Positions 1-5,935 of a stretch of DNA of 6,195 bases are shown in pieces. Every line of letters begins with the position of its first letter. The stretch's first letter is position 1. The notes under the pieces were generated by a model, which worked only from the letters and a program-made list of their open reading frames with translations, had not been told where the DNA came from and searched no databases. Source of the DNA: Fibrobacterota bacterium (GTDB lineage Bacteria; Fibrobacterota; Chitinivibrionia; Chitinivibrionales; FEN-1185); contig PLWQ01000026.1 of assembly GCA_003165595.1 (NCBI GenBank), positions 143,442-149,636 of the forward strand, read 5' to 3'. Made by a program: the position numbers and the translations under genes.

Positions 1-482
1 ATCCACGGTACGACTATTGTTGTGTCGGATTCCGTGGGCAAAGTCAGCCTGTCGCTTTCCGCGACCTTGTCCCCTCTGCAATGCTGTGCGGTAAAGAAGT
101 ATTCTACCGTGCCATCAGCATATCCGTCGGGATAGAAAAGCTGCAATTCCGCCTTTGCAACGCCATTTCTTTCATTTGTATCGACCTTGCAGCAGAGGTT
201 CTGCCTGTTGCCCTTGTAATCGCAGAACAATTTGAACGTAACTCGAGTCTGCGAGGTTTGTTCCCTGTACTGCACGGAAACCCGGACCGGGCATTTGTCG
301 TTGAACTTCAGATCCGATTGAGGCGGGACAAACTTTGCATCAGACAATGTGGCGATTGGAGCGAGCTTTTCCTTCGGCTTCGCGAGTTCATTCGTTGCCG
401 CAACTCGCGAATTGTCCGCAGGTTCTGTCTTAGGCTTGAAGAAGAACCCGGGATCGTTTATGTCGCGCCATGGCTCGGACAT
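1..482 (-). CDS. Hypothetical protein with a probable Ig-like beta-sandwich domain (5' part, runs off the left edge)
   Basis: Reading leftward from ATG at 482 the frame stays open for 160 codons to the window edge, so the C-terminus is missing. The start is supported by a strong ribosome binding site (489-496) and by an in-frame stop a short way upstream. The N-terminus (MSEPWRDINDPGFFFKPK) has no signal peptide or membrane segment. Residues about 19-45 are a polar, low-complexity Lys/Ala/Pro/Glu linker. Residues about 48-148 alternate hydrophobic and polar positions like a beta-sandwich, with segments such as VRVSVQYRE, RVTFKLFCDY, AKAELQLFYP and VEYFFTA. The pattern 'NG-x-A-x-A ... YP ... 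EYFFTA ... AES' resembles Ig-like modules I recall from VgrG and peptidoglycan-binding proteins of contractile injection and type VI secretion systems; this is recollection, not a search. There are five cysteines at 64, 87, 97, 98 and 135. The function is unknown. I am confident the gene is real but not of the family. Confidence 0.72.
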   Translation of the reverse strand, partial: MSEPWRDINDPGFFFKPKTEPADNSRVAATNELAKPKEKLAPIATLSDAKFVPPQSDLKFNDKCPVRVSVQYREQTSQTRVTFKLFCDYKGNRQNLCCKVDTNERNGVAKAELQLFYPDGYADGTVEYFFTAQHCRGDKVAESDRLTLPTESDTTIVVPW

Positions 483-488
483 CAGATG

Positions 489-496
489 CCCCCTCT
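489..496 (-). promoter_or_regulatory. Ribosome binding site for the leftmost gene
   Basis: Read on the minus strand, AGAGGGGG lies six bases before ATG 482, near-ideal Shine-Dalgarno spacing. It favours this ATG over a longer overlapping frame that starts further right and has no such signal. Confidence 0.6.
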
Positions 497-516
497 GTTT
501 CTGCAAGAAAAACAAT

Positions 517-544
517 ATAATAATTTTGCAGACAAGAACTCCAA
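517..544 (-). promoter_or_regulatory. Candidate sigma-70-type promoter for the leftmost gene
   Basis: On the minus strand TTGGAG (539-544) is followed after 16 bases by TATTAT (517-522), in an AT-rich patch 35-60 bases before the start codon. A TATATT overlapping the second box (514-519) is an alternative. The match is imperfect, the spacing is one base short of the usual optimum, and promoter consensus in this group is not well defined, so this is a candidate only. Confidence 0.35.
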
Positions 545-627
545 TTCATGCAATTTGAAAAGCCTCGTCCCAAAGGGGCCTGCAGGACCGCCTTGCTTTG
601 TCTGTGACCGCCGTCACAACTTGTCTG
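529..627. repeat. Three copies of the 7-bp word TTGTCTG in the divergent intergenic region
   Basis: TTGTCTG occurs on the plus strand at 598-604 and 621-627 and on the minus strand at 529-535. The two plus-strand copies bracket the CRP-type palindrome with starts 23 bases apart, and the first overlaps its left half-site by two bases. Two further copies fall inside coding sequence (341-347 and 3517-3523, both minus strand). Fewer than one copy is expected by chance across both strands of the whole window, so three within 100 bases of non-coding DNA is suggestive of a binding site but not proof. Confidence 0.3.
603..618. promoter_or_regulatory. CRP/FNR-family operator, perfect TGTGA-N6-TCACA palindrome
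   Basis: Positions 603-607 read TGTGA and 614-618 read TCACA with six bases between. This is the exact consensus bound by E. coli CRP, and the symmetry extends one more base on each side (TGTGAC-N4-GTCACA). It lies between two divergent genes, centred about 128 bases from the left gene's start codon and 109 bases from the right gene's. In CRP-family regulators the TGTGA half-site is read by a conserved Arg/Glu/Arg recognition helix, so a CRP-like regulator is the natural inference, although none is encoded in the window. Ten fixed bases are expected by chance about 0.006 times in a sequence this long. Confidence 0.5.
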
Positions 628-710
628 TTTCCAAAATTGTATTTTGTATATGCCGCAATTGATCCGTTGTACCCTCGGGCGGCGTGACCCTGGCAATATT
701 GGGGGAAGGG

Positions 711-716
711 AAGGAG
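711..716 (+). promoter_or_regulatory. Ribosome binding site deciding the start of the Ig/propeller gene
   Basis: AAGGAG lies three bases before ATG 720, inside a longer purine run from about 701. The spacing is short but the match is strong. It supports ATG 720 over the upstream in-frame GTG at 684, which would put twelve extra residues in front of an otherwise typical signal peptide. Confidence 0.55.
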
Positions 717-719
717 CAT

Positions 720-3700
720 ATGCGAAAGCTTCAGGTTCTTTCATTTTTCATTCTGTCGCTCGTTGTAACTCTTCTGCTCACCTGCACCGGCGAGAGTCCG
801 TTCAAGCCGGGCGACGCAACGGTAAACCTCGTTCTTGAGAACTCATCAGGCCAGGTGAACACCACGTCGATCACCGACACTGTTGAGCGGCCCGTGCGCA
901 TCGGACTAAGGGCGTATTTGCCTTCGTATATCAACTCGGTGCGCGTGACCGTGACTGCTGCCGTGGATACAGACACGACGCTCACCCTTTCGGCGCAGTC
1001 CAACTGGAAGGATACCTTCTGGATCAACATGCCGTTCCGTTCGACCGGCACGCACACGGTGACGATTGTGGCATCGGTCGCGGGTTCAGACAAGCTGGTA
1101 ACCGGTCAGATCGTTATCTTCGGCGTTCCGGTCACATTTTCCGCCCAACCCGCAGGCCTGACCGTTGCACAGAACGGCTCGGCGCATTTTTCGGTGACCC
1201 CATCAGGCACAGGCGTTCTCAAGTACCAGTGGCGCAAGGATGGGACCGCTATCACCGGAGATACGAATGCGAGCATGATGATAGACACGGTTCGTCTTGC
1301 GGATTCCGGGAGCTATACATGCATGGTAAGGAATCAGTGGGGCGATTCCCTGGAAAGCCACGCCGCCATTCTTAAGGTTACGCCGCTCAATTCAAGCGTG
1401 AATGCGGCGCCGAAATGGTCGCACGACACGCTGCAGCTGGAGCTGCACGAAGGGGTTGCCGATTCGCTCAATCTTGCCGATTCATGCAAAGACACAAATG
1501 GCGACATAATCACCTACAAACTCAAGAGCGCCGGGTCTGTGGCCGACTCGCTTGTGGGCTCGATCTGGAAATACACGCCGGCGTTCACGGACTCAGGTAT
1601 GCATGTTGTAAAGATTATGGCATCGGACGGAATGGATTCGAGCACCGTAATCTTGTTGGTTCACGTGGCTGCGATTAACAGGCCGCCGGTGGCTATCACG
1701 CAGTCGGTGAATGTTGGCCGGAATATCGCCAAGATGATCACCCTTGCCGCAACTGATTCGGACGGAGACCGGATAGCTCTATACCGCATCTCCAAAGCTG
1801 CAAACCACGGGACAGTGACCTTCTCCGACACAATGGGAGGAATTGTGAAGTACACCCCGGACATTGATTTTATCGGGCTGGATACTTTCGACTTTGATGC
1901 TTCGGACGGAAGATTGTGGAGCCTGATATCTGCAAAGGTCCTTGTCACCGTTGACTCCAACAAGGTTGCGCCAAAGATCCAAACGCAGCCGCGGACGGAT
2001 ACCACGGTGAATCAGGGCGGGTCTGTCACCTTTACCGTTGCGATAAACAATGCATTTCCCACGCCCACATTCACCTGGTACAAAGGGACTAAAGGAATTG
2101 CCCTAGTCAAGTTTACCGGTCAGCAGTACCTGATTCTAAGCGCTGCCGACACCGATGCGGGGTACTACTATGTGGTAGCAACGAATTCCTCTGGAGCGGA
2201 TACGTCTTCGTATGCACATCTTGCAGTCAATTCCCCTCCGCACATAAACACCCCGCTGCCATCAACGAGTCCAGTGAATCAGGGAAGCACCACAATTCTT
2301 CAGATTGTCGCCTTGGGGACAGCACCTCTCGAATATCAATGGTACAAGAACAATTTGGCCATGCCTGGTGAGACTTTGAGCACATACACAAAGACGTGGC
2401 AATACGCGGATACTGGCATTTACAAAATAGTTGCTACAAACATTGCAGGGAACGCAAGTTCTGCAACCATTGTCTTGATAAAGGACGTGACAAAACCGTC
2501 AATTACCCTTGTTGGCGCAACGGATACGATCATAGCCGCTGGAACAACGTGGAATGATCCGAAATACCTGGCCAGCGACGACAAAGATGGTGTTTTGACG
2601 GATAGCGTCAAGGTTACCATATCACACTCGTTTAACAGCGCATCGCCGGGCATAGATACTTTCTTCTATTCGGTCAACGATGCGGCGCAGAACAGTGCTG
2701 ATCCTAAGACAAGAATTGTGCGAGTTCGAGGTTGGATGCCCGTTGGCGCACAGGGTGCTCTCATAGGCACCGATTTTGCCACGGCGATGGGTGCGAATAA
2801 CGACCTCATCTTGGTTTATGTGGATGCAGCCTCAGGTCTTTTGAAGTCGAGGAAGATTGGCAAGGCAGATTCGATGTGGAGTACCTTGTCAACGGTTTCG
2901 ACCGGTTCCGCATCTAGCCCATATCTTGCACTCAATAATACCAAAGATGGTTTTTATGCAGCATTTAGGGAGAATACGACGAGAATCAGCCTTAGCTATT
3001 TCAACGGTGAGGCATGGAATTCAAAAGTGAGTTCTGTTTGCACCAATAAAATATTCCCTCCAGGTTTCCCCTTTGCGTTTCAGTCTAACCCGGTAAATAA
3101 TTCTGCTTTTTTGATTGGGTATGATTATCAGCAATGGGGCACTTTTGTACCGGACTCCGCGAGCGGATGTTGGAATTACTTTACGCATCCGGGCGACTTG
3201 AGCGGTATCGTTGCAGGATATCCATGCGTTGATGTCACTGGCAATGGAGTACCTCTTCTAGCATTTTACAATTCGGGAAGCAACAATATCTGGGTTGCGC
3301 GCAATGATACCAGTGGTCTGAGTTTTCTTTCCACCGGCCTCACCAACAGTGGTACAACCTGCTATTCCCTGGTCTTGGATCAACATGATTTGCCGTACGT
3401 TTTAGCTTCCGACATTTCCGGCGATCCCTCGCTATGGCACCTTGCTGGAACATGGTCAAGCCTCGGGACAATCAAGACCGGCATAGTGAATGGCATAGAT
3501 ATGAGAATATCTTTCGCAGACAATAATTTGTACGTGGGCTACATAGATGGGGATGCAGGCAAGACTGACACGGCATTTGTAAAGGTTTATTCCGATGGAT
3601 GGAAAACATTCCCGGCCTTGGTCGGCGGTAGGCTGCCTGTGACGAACGTGATGAGCACAGGAAATAGGCTTGCTATTCAAATTGGAGACGGCGTGTATTA

Positions 3701-3758
3701 CGCTACCTACAAGAAGCAAACTGGTGAAATCGCCACTTTGAGGTACATAGCATACTAG
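720..3758 (+). CDS. Multidomain Ig-like/cadherin-like surface lipoprotein with C-terminal seven-bladed beta-propeller
   Basis: The product is 1012 residues from ATG 720. Residues 1-22 (MRKLQV..., hydrophobic core, ending LLLTC) look like a lipoprotein signal, with Cys22 the likely lipidated residue; Thr at -1 is atypical. Residues about 30-135 form an N-terminal beta-sandwich. Then come: an Ig-like domain at 136-220 (YQW at 169-171, DSGSYTC at 195-201, no partner Cys); two cadherin-like domains at 228-319 and 321-414 with acidic loops (DTNGD, DSDGD) that could bind calcium; Ig-like domains at 418-503 and 506-590 (DAGYYY, DTGIYK, with the usual Cys replaced); and a DUF5011-like domain at about 592-670. 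Residues 672-1012 show seven similar beta-strands about 47 residues apart, a probable seven-bladed propeller without sialidase Asp-boxes. There is no catalytic motif, so binding of glycan or protein at the surface is the best guess. It ends RYIAY without a T9SS tail. GC falls from about 55-67% to about 38-48% (hand-counted lines) through the gene. Confidence 0.88.
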   Translation: MRKLQVLSFFILSLVVTLLLTCTGESPFKPGDATVNLVLENSSGQVNTTSITDTVERPVRIGLRAYLPSYINSVRVTVTAAVDTDTTLTLSAQSNWKDTFWINMPFRSTGTHTVTIVASVAGSDKLVTGQIVIFGVPVTFSAQPAGLTVAQNGSAHFSVTPSGTGVLKYQWRKDGTAITGDTNASMMIDTVRLADSGSYTCMVRNQWGDSLESHAAILKVTPLNSSVNAAPKWSHDTLQLELHEGVADSLNLADSCKDTNGDIITYKLKSAGSVADSLVGSIWKYTPAFTDSGMHVVKIMASDGMDSSTVILLVHVAAINRPPVAITQSVNVGRNIAKMITLAATDSDGDRIALYRISKAANHGTVTFSDTMGGIVKYTPDIDFIGLDTFDFDASDGRLWSLISAKVLVTVDSNKVAPKIQTQPRTDTTVNQGGSVTFTVAINNAFPTPTFTWYKGTKGIALVKFTGQQYLILSAADTDAGYYYVVATNSSGADTSSYAHLAVNSPPHINTPLPSTSPVNQGSTTILQIVALGTAPLEYQWYKNNLAMPGETLSTYTKTWQYADTGIYKIVATNIAGNASSATIVLIKDVTKPSITLVGATDTIIAAGTTWNDPKYLASDDKDGVLTDSVKVTISHSFNSASPGIDTFFYSVNDAAQNSADPKTRIVRVRGWMPVGAQGALIGTDFATAMGANNDLILVYVDAASGLLKSRKIGKADSMWSTLSTVSTGSASSPYLALNNTKDGFYAAFRENTTRISLSYFNGEAWNSKVSSVCTNKIFPPGFPFAFQSNPVNNSAFLIGYDYQQWGTFVPDSASGCWNYFTHPGDLSGIVAGYPCVDVTGNGVPLLAFYNSGSNNIWVARNDTSGLSFLSTGLTNSGTTCYSLVLDQHDLPYVLASDISGDPSLWHLAGTWSSLGTIKTGIVNGIDMRISFADNNLYVGYIDGDAGKTDTAFVKVYSDGWKTFPALVGGRLPVTNVMSTGNRLAIQIGDGVYYATYKKQTGEIATLRYIAY

Positions 3759-3874
3759 GCGATGCGCTCGTACCGTCTGTGATCACGAAGTCGAGGCCTC
3801 AACCTCGCGGGCCAACAACTCCCTGCAGGATTCTATTCAACCATTCCGTAAGTCTGTACAGGAATTCTCGATGC

Positions 3875-3916
3875 AAAGAAGAAAGGCCGCTTCGAAGGAG
3901 GCGGCCTTTCTTCTTT
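3875..3916. terminator. Bidirectional intrinsic terminator between convergent genes
   Basis: Positions 3875-3890 and 3901-3916 are a perfect 16-bp inverted repeat separated by a 10-base loop. The inner part of the stem is GC-rich (GGCCGC/GCGGCC) and the outer part is A-rich on the left arm and T-rich on the right, so each strand produces a hairpin ending in a U-rich tract (CTTTCTTCTTT). It lies 24 bases after the kinase stop codon and 117 bases after the stop of the Ig/propeller gene. It can end transcription from both sides. Confidence 0.9.
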
Positions 3917-3939
3917 ACAAAGCGTGCGACACGGGGTCA

Positions 3940-5778
3940 TCACTTCTGCATTTTCTTTGCCAGGCGCTGCAGTTCCGCCTCGGCTTCCTTATTGTATTCG
4001 TGGTCCGGATTGTTGCGAAGCGTGTTGCGAAGCTGCCACCATGCGTCAAGCGCTTCCTTGTAGGCTTTATCCGTGGGATTTGCGTCGAACTGTGCGGTAA
4101 CGCAGAGTGCCGTGTAGTAGGACACTTCCTGCTTCAACATGTCGTAATCGACAAAGGCGTGCGGAAGGGTGAGGCTCCGCGACAGGAGCCGTTTGCATTC
4201 GTCGTACTTCTGATTGCGAAAAGCGAATTTCGCCTTTTCCAGGACGAACTCGCCGTCGTTGATGCTGTTGCCTTCGAGAAGCTGCGAGAGTCGTCCCAGG
4301 CTGCCTGTGGCGGCAAGCACGCGCATCTTGAGGATGACTGCCTTGGGCGCGCGCGCCAGTTCCTTGGGAAGCATGTCGTACACGGCAAGCACGTTCTGGT
4401 AGTTTTTTGCCGAGAGCTCCTTTTCCATAATGACAAGGCCGTCGGCGGTTCCGTATTTCTCCTGCAGCGAAGCCACAAGAGAAAGTGGCTGGACAGCCTC
4501 GCGCGCAGAAGACTTTCCCGCAGCCGCTGCCGAAAGCGGCTTAGTCGACGCCCCTTTTGTTTTTGCCGGAAACCCTCCCTGCCGCGGCTCGGACACGGGT
4601 TTCACCGGTTCCGGCGGCGCGATCGCTGCCGGCGCGGGCGGCTGCGCCGCAGTCGTTGATTTCGAGACCGGTTGCAAAGAAACCGGGTGTGTCAGCAATG
4701 GCCTTACAAGCGCGTACCCACCCCACGCGAGCGCGACGGCGATGCACGCGGCTGCCAGCGGTTTCCACGGAAAGCGGCGGCGCGTGCCCAGGACGGTCTT
4801 CTTCCCGCTGCTTGCGGAAACAAACGCCGCCATGATTTGTTCCGGGCTCTTGTTGGTGAGCAGGGCGTGGATCCTGTGGAGTTCGTCGAGCAGGGCCGAC
4901 GCCGACGGAACACGCTTTTCCGGCTCCTGTTCAACGCATTTGTAAATTACACGCCTGAGCCTGGGGGGCAGCTTGATATGAAATTCTTCCAGCGGCTTGA
5001 ACTTGTTTTTCGCTTTGTCGGCAATGAGCTTTGGTAGATTCGATTGCGGGAACGCGACGACGCCCGTGACGATTTCGTACAAGGTAACGCCCAGGGCGTA
5101 GATGTCGGTGGTGACGTCCATTTTCTTTTTTTCGAGTTGTTCGGGGGCAAGGTACTGGAGCGTACCGGCAACGAGGCCGTCCATGGTATGAAACGAGACG
5201 TCGGCGGGCCGCGCGATGCCGAAATCCATGAGCTTGACAATGCCGGTTGCGCAGATCATGATGTTTGCCGGCTTGAGGTCGCGGTGGATGACGCCGTGGT
5301 AATTCTTCCCGTAAATTGAACAGTCCTGGTTGTGCGCGTAGTTGAGCGCTCGGCATATCATGATGCCGATTGCGGTGCACACCACGGGCGGCAACGCGCC
5401 GCGCCCGGCGATGAGTGCATCGAGCCCGACGCCTTCCAGTTTTTCCATTTCGATATACGGCAAACCATTCCATTCGCCGACGCCATGGATTTCCACGATG
5501 TTGGGGTGCGAAAGCTTGGCGCTGATCTTTATTTCGGTCTGGAACCGCTGCCGAACGGAGTCGGATGATCCGGGATTGATGAGCTTGACGGCGCGGAACA
5601 TCTCAAGTTGGGAATTCCAGATTTCATACACCGCAGCCATGCCGCCCTGCCCCAGGAGTCTTGTCGTGACGCCCGAGCCGAGCGGAATCTGCTTCTTCCC
5701 GTCGGGTAGGGCGATAGGCGGGGACTCATTGGAAAGCGTGACGTTTCTAACGGTTATCTTTTCGTTTTCGTCGTCCAT
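3940..5778 (-). CDS. Transmembrane Ser/Thr protein kinase (Pkn/PrkC-like) with periplasmic TPR-like domain
   Basis: The product is 612 residues. Residues about 35-305 are a Hanks-type kinase with the full set of catalytic motifs: glycine loop GQGGMAAVY (43-51), ATP-binding Lys65 in AVK, Glu82 of helix C, catalytic HRDLKPAN (165-172), DFG (185-187), activation segment ending GTLQYLAPEQ (205-214) and Asp225 in DIYALG. It should be an active kinase phosphorylating Ser/Thr in the cytosol. Between the helix ending YAH (149) and HRD (165) it carries about ten residues more than PrkC, including IYGKNYHG. Residues about 340-358 are a single membrane segment following a basic GTRRRF stretch, and 363-431 a Pro/Ala-rich linker. 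Residues 432-612 are helical and TPR-like, with no PASTA repeats, and would lie in the periplasm as a sensor or partner-binding domain. The start is forced: an in-frame TAG lies two codons upstream and the next Met is inside the glycine loop. No Shine-Dalgarno is visible. It is convergent with the Ig/propeller gene. Confidence 0.95.
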   Translation of the reverse strand: MDDENEKITVRNVTLSNESPPIALPDGKKQIPLGSGVTTRLLGQGGMAAVYEIWNSQLEMFRAVKLINPGSSDSVRQRFQTEIKISAKLSHPNIVEIHGVGEWNGLPYIEMEKLEGVGLDALIAGRGALPPVVCTAIGIMICRALNYAHNQDCSIYGKNYHGVIHRDLKPANIMICATGIVKLMDFGIARPADVSFHTMDGLVAGTLQYLAPEQLEKKKMDVTTDIYALGVTLYEIVTGVVAFPQSNLPKLIADKAKNKFKPLEEFHIKLPPRLRRVIYKCVEQEPEKRVPSASALLDELHRIHALLTNKSPEQIMAAFVSASSGKKTVLGTRRRFPWKPLAAACIAVALAWGGYALVRPLLTHPVSLQPVSKSTTAAQPPAPAAIAPPEPVKPVSEPRQGGFPAKTKGASTKPLSAAAAGKSSAREAVQPLSLVASLQEKYGTADGLVIMEKELSAKNYQNVLAVYDMLPKELARAPKAVILKMRVLAATGSLGRLSQLLEGNSINDGEFVLEKAKFAFRNQKYDECKRLLSRSLTLPHAFVDYDMLKQEVSYYTALCVTAQFDANPTDKAYKEALDAWWQLRNTLRNNPDHEYNKEAEAELQRLAKKMQK

Positions 5779-5851
5779 ACACTATTTCGATTGAGGTAAT
5801 GGAATTTTCGAGGGAGAAAATGGAAAGGGTGCGTTCGAACACACATACGTA

Positions 5852-5857
5852 ATTATA
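5852..5857 (-). promoter_or_regulatory. Candidate -10 box (TATAAT) upstream of the kinase gene
   Basis: On the minus strand a perfect TATAAT lies about 75 bases before the kinase start codon, giving a predicted leader of roughly 65-70 bases. No good -35 hexamer is found at 16-18 bases upstream, where the sequence is GC-rich and part of a hairpin. If used, it would make the kinase a separate transcription unit from the gene to its right, or the promoter may rely on an activator. Confidence 0.35.
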
Positions 5858-5862
5858 CTTTG

Positions 5863-5914
5863 CCGTGCCTCCGCTTGCCCACAGGTTTCCGCCCGCAAGC
5901 GCCGAAGGGCACGG
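5863..5914. terminator. Two-part hairpin after the truncated right-hand gene, possible terminator without a U tract
   Basis: Outer arms CCGTGCC (5863-5869) and GGCACGG (5908-5914) pair over seven bases, and inner arms CGCTTGC (5872-5878) and GCAAGCG (5895-5901) pair over seven more, with an uneven internal loop (two against six bases) and a 16-base terminal loop. It starts 21 bases beyond the stop codon of the right-hand gene. The sequence after it on the minus strand is GGCAAAG then TATAAT, not a U run, so it is not a canonical intrinsic terminator. It may protect the 3' end or assist termination. Confidence 0.35.
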
Positions 5915-5935
5915 TTGCGCACGGTGGGAACGGGA

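Noticed and set aside
579-586. 8-bp palindrome CCTGCAGG
   Set aside because: It is short, has no spacer typical of an operator and is adequately explained by chance.
81-662. Plus-strand open frame of 193 codons crossing the leftmost gene and the intergenic region
   Set aside because: It is antisense to a frame with a strong ribosome binding site and beta-sandwich pattern, has no ribosome binding site of its own and would cover the CRP-type site.
684-719. Upstream GTG start for the Ig/propeller gene
   Set aside because: It would place twelve residues containing Glu and Lys before a typical Met-Arg-Lys signal peptide, whereas ATG 720 has an AAGGAG just upstream.
430-744. Minus-strand open frame of 104 codons overlapping the divergent region
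   Set aside because: It overlaps the start of the Ig/propeller gene and the candidate promoter, ends out of frame inside the leftmost gene and shows no recognisable domain.
2007-2284. 11-bp direct repeat GTGAATCAGGG at 2007-2017 and 2274-2284
   Set aside because: Both copies encode the same Val-Asn-Gln-Gly turn at equivalent positions of two Ig-like domains, so this is domain homology rather than a mobile or regulatory repeat.
3792-3807. Small hairpin (CGAGG/CCTCG) after the Ig/propeller gene
   Set aside because: A 5-bp stem without a U-rich tail is weak, and a far stronger terminator follows at 3875-3916.
3871-4659. Long open frame on the plus strand opposite the kinase (262 codons), plus several shorter ones on both strands within 3779-5794
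   Set aside because: They lie antisense or out of frame to a kinase with a complete motif set. Their products are Arg/Ser/Cys-rich without domain patterns, and high GC at third positions commonly opens such frames. The longest one also begins inside the terminator stem.
5811-5852. Tiny plus-strand frame (ten codons from ATG 5820) preceded by AGGGAG
   Set aside because: It is too short to judge, antisense to the kinase leader, and a purine run followed by ATG is easily due to chance.
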